A stretch of 64,000 bases of DNA, taken from positions 124,001 through 188,000 of the forward strand of contig NZ_FNNS01000004.1 of assembly GCF_900106795.1 (NCBI RefSeq), given 5' to 3'. Source of the stretch: Aequorivita viscosa. GTDB lineage: Bacteria > Bacteroidota > Bacteroidia > Flavobacteriales > Flavobacteriaceae. Positions 8,442-15,900 of this stretch are shown piece by piece; position 1 is the first letter of the stretch, and every line of letters begins with the position of its first letter. The translations under genes and the position numbers were made by a program. The notes below the pieces were generated by a model. It had not been told where the DNA came from, ran no database searches, and was given only the letters and a program-made list of their open reading frames with translations.

Positions 8442-9548
8442 TTACTTGGCCATATCGACAAGCTCAAGTTCGAAAACTAACTCTGAATTTGGTGGGATTA
8501 CACCAGGAATTCCTCTTGCTCCATACGCCAAATGAGCTGGAATGAATAAAGTGGCTTTATCACCAACTTTCATATTCAATAATCCTTCTCTAAAACCTGG
8601 AATAAGTTGTGCGTCTTTACTGTAGTCTGTTGGGATTGGAATGTATTGACCAGCAGCTTTTCTCATTTCGTCTACCATTTCGTACTTTTCGGCATTTTCA
8701 AAAATGTTTGAATCAAAAAGATGGCCATCAGTTAGGTAACCAGCATAGTTCATTAAAATTTTGTCGCCTTCTTGTGGTTGAACACCTTCACCTTTTTCAG
8801 TAAAAAATATTTTAAGTCCTGATGGTAAAGAATCTGCTTTTGTTCGAATAGCTTCAAGTTCTTTCGCTTTCTTATCAGCTACTTTATTGATGCGCTCTTC
8901 CTTTTCTTTCTTTTCTTTTTCAATCTTTCCCATCTCTTCCGTGAAATAAGGAACCTTTACTTTTCCTTTATTAATTATATTCACTTTTTCGATAATGATT
9001 GGTTCTTTTGGCTTGTCACCTGGCTTTTCTGTTTCTACAATTCCAATTGAATCAACTACGCTTTGTCCTTCAATTACTTCACCAAAAATAGTGTGTCGTC
9101 CATTTAACCAAGGTGTTTCTTTTAACGTTACGAAAAATTGGCTTCCATTGGTTCCTGGGCCAGCGTTCGCCATTGCCAAAAGTCCTTTTCTATCAAATTG
9201 AATAGAATCTACAATTTCATCAGGAAATTTGTAACCTGGGTTTCCAGAACCGTCTCCTTTTGGGTCACCACCCTGAATCATAAAATCTTTAATTACACGG
9301 TGGAATACAAGACCGTCATAGAAGCGTTTTCCTTTGTAAGTAGAATCTACCATTCCATTTGTTCCTTGGGCTAGAGCCACAAAATTTGAAACAGTTAAAG
9401 GTGCAGTATCGTTATAAAGCTTGGCCATAAACGTGCCTTTATTTGTTATAAACTCTGCATAAACACCGTCTTCGAGATCTGGATATTTTTCTTGACAAGA
9501 TGCAAATGCAAGCGTTAGAAATAAAACAAAAAATGTTAGTTTTTTCAT
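8442..9548 (-). CDS. Cyclophilin-FKBP fusion PPIase lipoprotein
   Basis: A 368-residue lipoprotein with a lipobox at Cys18 (FASCQE). Residues about 28-195 are a cyclophilin domain: FHRVIKDFMIQGGDP and ANAGPGTNGSQFFVT carry the catalytic Arg, Gln and Phe region, and WLNGRHTIFGEV follows. A charged helical linker (about 200-235, KEKKEKEERINKVADKK) leads to a C-terminal FKBP domain (about 240-368) with GYLTDGHLFDSN, PGFREGLLNMKVG, IPAHLAYGARG and VIPPNSELVFELEL. It thus joins two unrelated prolyl isomerase folds in one envelope protein and probably assists folding outside the inner membrane. The FKBP lipoprotein gene gldI lies 98 bases upstream in the same direction. Confidence 0.93.
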   Translation of the reverse strand: MKKLTFFVLFLTLAFASCQEKYPDLEDGVYAEFITNKGTFMAKLYNDTAPLTVSNFVALAQGTNGMVDSTYKGKRFYDGLVFHRVIKDFMIQGGDPKGDGSGNPGYKFPDEIVDSIQFDRKGLLAMANAGPGTNGSQFFVTLKETPWLNGRHTIFGEVIEGQSVVDSIGIVETEKPGDKPKEPIIIEKVNIINKGKVKVPYFTEEMGKIEKEKKEKEERINKVADKKAKELEAIRTKADSLPSGLKIFFTEKGEGVQPQEGDKILMNYAGYLTDGHLFDSNIFENAEKYEMVDEMRKAAGQYIPIPTDYSKDAQLIPGFREGLLNMKVGDKATLFIPAHLAYGARGIPGVIPPNSELVFELELVDMAK

Positions 9549-9646
9549 ATGTTTTTAGTTTTTAGAGGAAGACTGGCTTAAAACCAGATTATGCAAGGCC
9601 CCTGCACTTCCTTGATTTAGTTGGAATTAGGTTATTGGGCACTTAT

Positions 9647-10201
9647 TTATTTTTCATTTATATATTGAATGGAACGTAAGGTAATGGTGCTTTGTACAGG
9701 GATGTTGGTCCCTAGTTTTCCTTCAATTCCGTAGTATCCATACGCTTTATAGGAAGGTAGTAGTAAGGTTACCACTTCTCCTTCGTTCATCAGTTTTATA
9801 CCATCTCTAACACCAGAAATAAGTTCCTGATTACTTTGGTCTATTTTGTAGCGTTGAAGACCATTTTCTTTTTCGGTTAAAATGCTGTTTCCGTTTAAAT
9901 CTTTAATGCTATAGGTAAACTCAACCAAATCTCCTGTTTTAGGCTTTGGAGCTTGGGTTGTGTCGCGTTTGTTATAGTAATACCAAAATCCGTTTTCGGA
10001 AGAATAATACGTTTTTGAAGTGTCTATTGCAATTATGTTTTCAATGTATTTTTTTTCTGCCTCGTAAATTTCTTTGTTTCGTTGTGCCGATTCCTTTATG
10101 AAGGTTCCGCTTTGACTTTGCACTGGTCGACGAGCCTCAGGGCTTTTGCACGAAACAATGAGGAGCGAGAAAAAAGTAATGTAAAACAGCTTATGAAGCA
10201 T
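9647..10201 (-). CDS. gldI: Gliding motility FKBP lipoprotein GldI
   Basis: A 184-residue lipoprotein (lipobox Cys18, IVSCKSPEARRP; the SPEARRP stretch after the cysteine is typical of GldI). The C-terminal half is an FKBP-type PPIase domain with GDLVEFTYSIKDLNGN, SGVRDGIKLMNEGE, LPSYKAYGYYG and IPVQSTITLRSIQ. GldI is required for gliding in Flavobacterium johnsoniae and is thought to help fold gliding/T9SS envelope proteins. I chose the ATG at 10201 because it gives a compact signal peptide; an ATG at 10213 adds four residues. Either start overlaps the end of the DHH phosphoesterase gene, a gene order common in flavobacteria. Gliding itself is not proven, since gldI also occurs in non-gliding species. 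Confidence 0.92.
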   Translation of the reverse strand: MLHKLFYITFFSLLIVSCKSPEARRPVQSQSGTFIKESAQRNKEIYEAEKKYIENIIAIDTSKTYYSSENGFWYYYNKRDTTQAPKPKTGDLVEFTYSIKDLNGNSILTEKENGLQRYKIDQSNQELISGVRDGIKLMNEGEVVTLLLPSYKAYGYYGIEGKLGTNIPVQSTITLRSIQYINEK

Positions 10202-11213
10202 GTGTAAGTTCATCTTTATAACGTGGCAAGATACTAATAAATTCAGTTACGGTTTTGTTAAGGGATTGCGAACTTTTTCCGCCGGCTGCATTGTTGTGAC
10301 CTCCACCGCTGTAATGGTTGCGAGCAAAGTGGTTCACAGAAAAATCGCCTTTACTTCTTAGCGACATTTTGACTATGTTTTCGTGCTTGTTTTCTATAAA
10401 AATAACTGCAAAAACAACCCCACTTACAGAAAGCGCATAATTAACAAACCCTTCTGTGTCGCCTTTCTTAAAATTATGTTCATCCAATTCTTTTTGAGAC
10501 AAGGTAATGTATGCGGTGTTATAATCTGGAAGAATATTTAAATTGTTAAGAGCAACTCCAAGCAGTTTTAATCTTTCTGCACTGTTAGTATCGAATACGT
10601 TTTGATGAATGGTTGCGCTTTCGGCGCCAGCTTCAATTAATCTAGCAACTATACGGTGCGTTGTTGGAGTAGTGGAAGGAAATCGAAATGAGCCAGTATC
10701 GGTCATTATTCCTGTATATAAATTAGTAGCTATTTCTTTTGAAAGCATTTCGCTCTTACCAATAGCTTCAATAAAATGAAATACCATTTCGGCCGTGGAA
10801 CTCATCGAAACATCGCTGTAAGTTGCAACTGCATAGGCTGCAGGTTGCTGGTGATGATCAATCATTACAAATTGAGCTTTACTGTTCTCCAATGGTTTCT
10901 GTAAATCGCCAACTCGGTCTAAACTGTTAAAGTCTAGGGTGAAAATTAGGTCAGTTTGCTCAAGGATATCAAGACTTTTTTGAGTCTCTTTTTCGTATAT
11001 GATAATATCATCTACTCCAGGCATCCACTTCAAAAAATCAGGGAAGTCATTCGGCATTAAAACAGTGGCTTTGTGGCCTAAACTGTTTAACAGAAAAGAG
11101 AGCCCTAAACAAGAACCAATTGCATCGCCATCAGGATTTTTATGACCTACGACCACAATATTTTGAGGTTTGACAAGCAATTCTTTTACTATTTGAGTGG
11201 TTTTTTTATCCAT
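10191..11213 (-). CDS. DHH-family phosphoesterase, NrnA-like
   Basis: 341 residues from the ATG at 11213; an upstream in-frame ATG at 11240 would add nine residues but leaves little room for a leader. DHH domain motifs: VVGHKNPDGDAIGS (metal ligands), LDFNSLDRVG, the eponymous DHH in VMIDHHQQP, and TGIMTDTGSFRF. The DHHA1 substrate domain ends in NHYSGGGHNNAAGG. NrnA-type enzymes degrade short RNA fragments and dephosphorylate pAp in the cytosol. The 3' end overlaps gldI. It faces away from ndk, with about 240 bases between the two start codons. Confidence 0.92.
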   Translation of the reverse strand: MDKKTTQIVKELLVKPQNIVVVGHKNPDGDAIGSCLGLSFLLNSLGHKATVLMPNDFPDFLKWMPGVDDIIIYEKETQKSLDILEQTDLIFTLDFNSLDRVGDLQKPLENSKAQFVMIDHHQQPAAYAVATYSDVSMSSTAEMVFHFIEAIGKSEMLSKEIATNLYTGIMTDTGSFRFPSTTPTTHRIVARLIEAGAESATIHQNVFDTNSAERLKLLGVALNNLNILPDYNTAYITLSQKELDEHNFKKGDTEGFVNYALSVSGVVFAVIFIENKHENIVKMSLRSKGDFSVNHFARNHYSGGGHNNAAGGKSSQSLNKTVTEFISILPRYKDELTHAS

Positions 11214-11428
11214 AAGTGGGCGAAGATACAATAAACGCATTTAAACTTAAAAAATAATGTAGCTTAGTAATTGTTTAAGGTTAAGTGTGTCTGACTGGGT
11301 TGAGAATCTATATTTTTTGATTGATTAACTTTAATTTGGAATGATTTTGTAAAACTTATTGTTGAATTCTTGATTTACAGACCGAATTTAAACTTTTAAT
11401 AATGTGTGTCTTTTACATTTCAAATAGT

Positions 11429-11436
11429 TATTTTTG
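11429..11436 (+). promoter_or_regulatory. -7 element of ndk promoter
   Basis: TATTTTTG, followed by CCG, fits the Bacteroidota -7 consensus. It ends 19 bases before the ndk start codon, giving a short leader. No clear TTTG is seen at the -33 position. Confidence 0.55.
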
Positions 11437-11455
11437 CCGAAATTTTAAAAATACA

Positions 11456-11875
11456 ATGAGAACAGACAGAACATTCACAATGTTGAAACCCGATGCAGTC
11501 GAAAAAGGACACATTGGTGCAATACTTGAAAAAATTAACGCTTCAGGGTTTAGAATCGTGGCCATGAAATTAACTCACATGACTACTGCTGACGCAAAAG
11601 AATTCTATGCCGTACATAGCGAACGTCCATTTTATGGCGAATTAGTTGAATATATGACTCGCGGGCCAATTGTTGCCGCTATTCTTGAAAAGGAAAATGC
11701 AGTTGAAGATTTCCGTACCCTTATTGGGGCTACAAATCCTGCAGATGCAGCAGAAGGAACAATTCGTAAATTATATGCAGCTTCTATAGGTGAAAATGCT
11801 GTTCACGGAAGTGATAGTGATGAAAACGCAGCTATTGAAGGTGCTTTTCATTTTGCGGGTCGCGAGATGTTTTAA
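11456..11875 (+). CDS. ndk: Nucleoside diphosphate kinase
   Basis: 139 residues from the ATG at 11456. The in-frame ATG at 11402 lies upstream of the likely promoter and adds residues foreign to the family. The enzyme transfers the gamma phosphate of ATP to NDPs through a phosphohistidine: His117 lies in the signature [12 protein letters not shown]. Other conserved elements are [11 protein letters not shown], the [11 protein letters not shown] active-site helix, and GPIVAAILE. It is a cytosolic housekeeping enzyme. It is monocistronic, followed by a strong terminator. Confidence 0.97.
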   Translation: MRTDRTFTMLKPDAVEKGHIGAILEKINASGFRIVAMKLTHMTTADAKEFYAVHSERPFYGELVEYMTRGPIVAAILEKENAVEDFRTLIGATNPADAAEGTIRKLYAASIGENAVHGSDSDENAAIEGAFHFAGREMF

Positions 11876-11898
11876 GCGCTTCAAAACTATTATAAATA

Positions 11899-11929
11899 TA
11901 AAACGCCTTCCGTTTGGAGGGCGTTTTTA
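11899..11929 (+). terminator. ndk terminator
   Basis: A stem AACGCCTTCC/GGAGGGCGTT with one G-U pair and a GTTT loop is followed by TTTTAT. It also lies ahead of the convergent DUF721 gene end. Confidence 0.88.
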
Positions 11930-11950
11930 TGTTTATGTTAATCGTGTATG

Positions 11951-12247
11951 TTAGCGTAATACTAATTTTTTTATAAGCTCTTTTTTGAGTTCTTCGTTAA
12001 GGAGTTTGATTATTTTTTCTGTTCCGTAACTAAGTTCTTCCCTTAATACTGAAGACGATAGTTGAACAAACAACGTTTCTCTGTCTAGTTTTAGATCTGT
12101 AGTGTATTTTGAAATTGCAGGACCCATTACTTTATCCCAAGCTTCTTTGGCATTTACCTTGTCGAGGCCCTTTTCTAAGCGATTCTTCTCGATAAATTCC
12201 TTAAGCGCATCACCTATTGATATGTTTTCGGCGTGTCGTTTTGCCAT
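11951..12247 (-). CDS. DUF721 (DciA-like) protein
   Basis: 98 residues of the DUF721 family: N-terminal IGDALKEFIEKNRLEKGLDK, a W.KVMGP..SKYT core, then LFVQLSSSVLREELS and an amphipathic C-terminal helix. DUF721 includes DciA, the replicative helicase operator of bacteria lacking DnaC/DnaI loaders; short flavobacterial members share the core but their role has mostly not been tested. It ends convergent to ndk. In this clade it often lies near recF or ndk; no recF is present here. Family confident, helicase-loading role inferred. Confidence 0.85.
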   Translation of the reverse strand: MAKRHAENISIGDALKEFIEKNRLEKGLDKVNAKEAWDKVMGPAISKYTTDLKLDRETLFVQLSSSVLREELSYGTEKIIKLLNEELKKELIKKLVLR

Positions 12248-12324
12248 TTTATAAAAGAGTTTGTAAATTACTGAATTGTTGGAATTATGTGTTTATTCGT
12301 CTTAACACAAGAAGTTTACTGTTG

Positions 12325-12747
12325 TCAATTCACTAAATCAAATTTCTTAAACTTTCTGTAAGTGTAAACTAGGTCTTGTCTGTTTTTCACAATCAATGTA
12401 CTGTCTTTTGATTCTAGTATGGTTTCTGTCCATTCGTCGTATGGAGTTTTGTAATGCATTCGCAAGCTGTCATCCTCAATTTTTAATATGAAGTTTTCTG
12501 AAACTCCGTTTGTAGTAAAGGAACCGTCTAGTTTTGGTGATACTTTAGTGCGAACACCACTGTCTGCTTTTACTTCAATATGATCAACGATTGTATTCAC
12601 ACCGAATTGTTTTTTGGATCCGTCAGGCATTTCAACGGCTTTAATTTCCCAATATCCCTCGAGGTTTTGTTTTTGAGCCTCTGGGTTGGGTTTTGAACAT
12701 GAGAAAGCAATAAGTAATAATAGGCTAGAAGCAATTCTAAAGTACAT
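12325..12747 (-). CDS. Lipocalin-like lipoprotein
   Basis: 140 residues with a lipobox at Cys17 (LIAFSCSKP). After it, LEGYWEIKAVEMPDG is the G.W start of the lipocalin-like domain common in Bacteroidota lipoproteins, followed by alternating beta strands and a YDEWTETILESKDSTLIVKN segment near the end. It is probably a small beta barrel attached to the envelope with an unknown ligand. It lies between DUF721 and the ABC-F gene, all leftward with gaps of 78-120 bases, so cotranscription is possible but not evident. Confidence 0.75.
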   Translation of the reverse strand: MYFRIASSLLLLIAFSCSKPNPEAQKQNLEGYWEIKAVEMPDGSKKQFGVNTIVDHIEVKADSGVRTKVSPKLDGSFTTNGVSENFILKIEDDSLRMHYKTPYDEWTETILESKDSTLIVKNRQDLVYTYRKFKKFDLVN

Positions 12748-12865
12748 CGTTTTACTTTTTGGGTTATAACGAGATTTAACTGAACAATATCATTGTAGAG
12801 CTAATCTTAATTTGTCTTTCAAAATTAAGAAACTAATCGGTATTTATCATCCAAAATCAGGCTCT

Positions 12866-14734
12866 TTATTCTTCTGCTTTTGCTGATAATTCAAACCATC
12901 GTTCTGTTTTCTCTTCAATGGCGTCAATTATTTCTTGTAATTTTATTGACTGTTTGTCAATTTCGGGGCCATCCCAGTTTTCTGTTGCAAATTTATTTTG
13001 TAGCGCTTCCCGTTTTTCTTCGAGGTTAGCAATTTCTTTTTCAATTTTATTGTATTCCTTCTGCTCGTTGTAGGTTAATTTTGCTTTCGGTTTTTCTTCT
13101 TTCCAATCATTTTTAGTTTTAGAACCAATTTCAACCTCTTTCTTTTCTGTGGGTTGACTGTCCTCATAGATTCTAAAGTCGCTGTAATTTCCTGGAAAAT
13201 CTTCTATCTCCGCATTTCCCCTAAAAACAAATAAATGGTCCACGATTTTGTCCATAAAATACCTGTCGTGCGAAACAACCAGTAGACAGCCAGGAAAGTC
13301 TAGGAGAAAACTTTCTAGAACATTGAGTGTTACAATATCGAGGTCGTTTGTGGGCTCATCAAGTATCAAGAAATTTGGATTCTTGATTAAAACAGTGCAT
13401 AAGTATAGTCGTTTACGTTCTCCTCCACTCAGTTTTTCTACAAAATCGTATTGTTTTTTTCGGTCGAAAAGAAAGCGTTCTAAAAGTTGACTGGCGGAAA
13501 TTTGCTTGCCTTTTTTCAGAGGTATGTATTCACCGTGCTCACGAATTACATCAATTACTTTTTGTCCTTCCTTGATATTTATTCCTGCTTGGGTGTAGTA
13601 TCCAAATTGTACGGTTTCTCCAATTACAACTTTTCCTGAATCAGGCTGAATAGCACCAGTAATAATATTTAGAAATGTAGATTTTCCTGTACTGTTTTTA
13701 CCTATAATACCAATGCGTTCTCCACGATTAAAATGGTATTCAAATTTGTCAAGTAGTTTTTTGTCGCCGAAAGATTTAGAAACGTTATGCAATTCAACCA
13801 CTTTAGTGCCCATACGCTCCATGTTTAGTTCTAATTGTACTTCATGGTCAATTCTGCGTTTGCTGGCGCGATCTTTTATTTCGTGGAAGTCGTCAATTCG
13901 ACTTTTACTCTTAGTGGTCCTTGCTTTTGGTTGTCGGCGCATCCAGTCCAATTCTTTTTTGAAAAGGTGTTTCGCTTTTGCAGTTTCTGTGGCTTCATTT
14001 TCAATTCGGGCATCGCGCTTTTCCAGGTAGTAGCTATAATTTCCTTTGTAATTATAAAGTTGGCCTTCATCTAGCTCTACAATTTCATTACAGACCCGCT
14101 CTAGAAAGTAACGGTCGTGAGTAACCATAAATAAGGTAAAGTTTTCTTTCGCAAATAGATTTTCCAGCCATTCAATCATTTCAAGATCCAAATGGTTGGT
14201 GGGCTCATCCATTATTAATAGGTCTGGAGTTGTTAGGATGGCATTTGCTAATGCCAAGCGTTTTTTTTGCCCGCCACTTAAGCTAGAAACCTTGGCGTCA
14301 AAATCTTCAAGTTTTAGTTTAAAAAGTATTTGTTTGTATTTTGTTTCGAAATCCCAGGCGTCGTGTGCATCCATAGCATCAAATGCTTTTTGATACGCTT
14401 CGCTATCATCAGGGTTTTCGAGTGTCTTTTCGTAAGTTTCTATTACATTGAGAATTGGGTTGTCTGCAGAAAAAATTGCTTGTTCGACAGATAATTGAGC
14501 GTCTAAATTGGGTTCTTGAGGGAGATAGGCAACTTTTAATCCTTTGCGAAAAGTTACGTTGCCAGAATCGGGAAGGTCATTTCCAGCAATTATGTTTAGA
14601 AGCGAAGTTTTGCCAGTCCCGTTTTTAGCAACAAAACCTATTTTTTGCCCTTCGTTAATTCCGAAGGATATACCTTCAAAAAGCACTCGCATTCCAAAGG
14701 ATTTCGATATATTTTCTACTGAAAGATAATTCAC
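12866..14734 (-). CDS. ABC-F family ATPase, Uup-like
   Basis: 622 residues with two ABC ATPase domains and no membrane segments. Domain 1: Walker A GFVAKNGTGKTSLLN, signature LSGGQKKRLALA and Walker B LLIMDEPTNHLD. A charged linker (about 240-300, the P-site tRNA interaction motif region) follows. Domain 2: Walker A GIIGKNSTGKSTFLN, signature LSGGERKRLYL, Walker B LILDEPTNDLD. A C-terminal coiled coil of about 70 residues (EYNKIEKEIANLEEKREALQ) is the Uup hallmark, implicated in nucleic-acid binding. ABC-F proteins act on ribosomes and resolve translation problems. It is a housekeeping paralogue, not necessarily a resistance factor. Confidence 0.93.
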   Translation of the reverse strand: MNYLSVENISKSFGMRVLFEGISFGINEGQKIGFVAKNGTGKTSLLNIIAGNDLPDSGNVTFRKGLKVAYLPQEPNLDAQLSVEQAIFSADNPILNVIETYEKTLENPDDSEAYQKAFDAMDAHDAWDFETKYKQILFKLKLEDFDAKVSSLSGGQKKRLALANAILTTPDLLIMDEPTNHLDLEMIEWLENLFAKENFTLFMVTHDRYFLERVCNEIVELDEGQLYNYKGNYSYYLEKRDARIENEATETAKAKHLFKKELDWMRRQPKARTTKSKSRIDDFHEIKDRASKRRIDHEVQLELNMERMGTKVVELHNVSKSFGDKKLLDKFEYHFNRGERIGIIGKNSTGKSTFLNIITGAIQPDSGKVVIGETVQFGYYTQAGINIKEGQKVIDVIREHGEYIPLKKGKQISASQLLERFLFDRKKQYDFVEKLSGGERKRLYLCTVLIKNPNFLILDEPTNDLDIVTLNVLESFLLDFPGCLLVVSHDRYFMDKIVDHLFVFRGNAEIEDFPGNYSDFRIYEDSQPTEKKEVEIGSKTKNDWKEEKPKAKLTYNEQKEYNKIEKEIANLEEKREALQNKFATENWDGPEIDKQSIKLQEIIDAIEEKTERWFELSAKAEE

Positions 14735-15099
14735 AATTGTTTTTTTTGTAAAAGTAAGCGAATATAGTTAATGGATAGGTGTTCTATCAAAAAGGAATTT
14801 TTAAAGCAAGCATGTTATTTCTAAAACCAGAATATGATTAAATGGTGTTTTATAAAAAATAAGGCCTCGGTTTCTAATTACGTGTTTTTGCTAATTGTTT
14901 AATCTGCGTTTGGGTTTTAACGACTACATAGGGTTACAAAACTTATGTAGGTTTCTAACAAATAGTGTTCTATATTTTTTTTAAAGGTTATTTGAACGAA
15001 TAATGATGTTGGTTTTGAAGCCTTATGTATAAAGTCAAAAATATATTTCATTATTAAGTAGGTTACTTTATATTTGTCGGCTGACAATACTACCATTTA
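14735..15099. other. Non-coding gap between divergent genes
   Basis: 365 AT-rich bases between the ABC-F and wza-like genes. The right end holds the wza-like promoter (15046-15076). A weak inverted repeat CTACATA...TATGTAG lies at 14924-14950. I see no gene, riboswitch or other clear structure. Confidence 0.7.
15046..15076 (+). promoter_or_regulatory. Promoter of the wza-wzc-like operon
   Basis: TTTC at 15046-15049 and TATATTTG at 15069-15076 are separated by 19 bases and match the Bacteroidota -33/-7 pattern closely. The start codon follows 23 bases later. Confidence 0.65.
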
Positions 15100-15894
15100 A
15101 TGAAGTTTATCTACCCCTTTTTGTTTCTTTTCGTTGTAATTACCGTTTCTTCTTGTGTTTCTAGGAAGCAACTTACATACTTGCAAGAGAATGCCAGTGA
15201 TACTGATACTTTGGCCATTATGAAGAAAAGACAAGAGCCGTATCGTTTACAAATTAATGATTTATTGAGTATTCGTGTAAAGACACTAGATCAGGAGTTT
15301 GTTGGGATTTTTAACCCTATTAGTGATGCTAATCCAAATGCTACTGGTGAGGAACGATTATATTACGATGGCTTTGTGGTTAATGATCACGGGAATATTC
15401 GTATTCCTAGTATGGGAGAGGTCAATGTTCTTGGATACACAGTAGATGAGGTTCGCGAAATGTTGGAAGATCGATTATTAAAAGATTATTTTAAGGAAGA
15501 AGCGAATGTTTTTGTTACAGTAAAGCTTGCTGGTATTAGATACACTATTAACGGTGAAATTGGTAAACCTGGATCGCAAATCATTTATCGTGATCAAGTA
15601 AGTATTATGGAGGCTATTGCAAACAGTGGTGATATAACAATTACGGGAGATCGAAAAGATGTCGTGATTATCCGGCAATATCCAGCGGGTCAAAAAGTTC
15701 ATCATATAGACTTGACGCAACTGGAAGCTATGAACTCACCATATTATTACGTGAAACCAAATGATTTAATTTTAATCAATCCTTTACCGCAAAAGTCTTG
15801 GGGAACTGGAACGACGGGGTTGCAATCTATAACTACAGTTGCTACTATAATTGCAGCGCTATCAACCACTCTATTACTAATCACGCGATTATAA
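15100..15894 (+). CDS. Wza-like polysaccharide export lipoprotein
   Basis: 264-residue outer-membrane polysaccharide export protein. The lipobox has Cys19 (VSSCVSRKQ). The Poly_export domain starts at YRLQINDLLSIRV and carries GNIRIPSMGEVNVLGYTVDEV; a SLBB-type segment follows (YTINGEIGKPG..IYRDQVSIMEAIANSGDITITGDRKDV). A C-terminal hydrophobic helix (about 245-264) could cross the outer membrane, as in Wza. It is shorter than E. coli Wza (379 residues), as is usual in Bacteroidota. It lies six bases upstream of the wzc-like gene; together they form an export/regulation pair. No glycosyltransferase genes lie nearby. Confidence 0.92.
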   Translation: MKFIYPFLFLFVVITVSSCVSRKQLTYLQENASDTDTLAIMKKRQEPYRLQINDLLSIRVKTLDQEFVGIFNPISDANPNATGEERLYYDGFVVNDHGNIRIPSMGEVNVLGYTVDEVREMLEDRLLKDYFKEEANVFVTVKLAGIRYTINGEIGKPGSQIIYRDQVSIMEAIANSGDITITGDRKDVVIIRQYPAGQKVHHIDLTQLEAMNSPYYYVKPNDLILINPLPQKSWGTGTTGLQSITTVATIIAALSTTLLLITRL

Positions 15895-15900
15895 ACAACT

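Noticed and set aside
12866-14734. Antibiotic-resistance ABC-F protein
   Set aside because: The C-terminal coiled coil and overall pattern indicate the housekeeping Uup-like type; no resistance context is seen.
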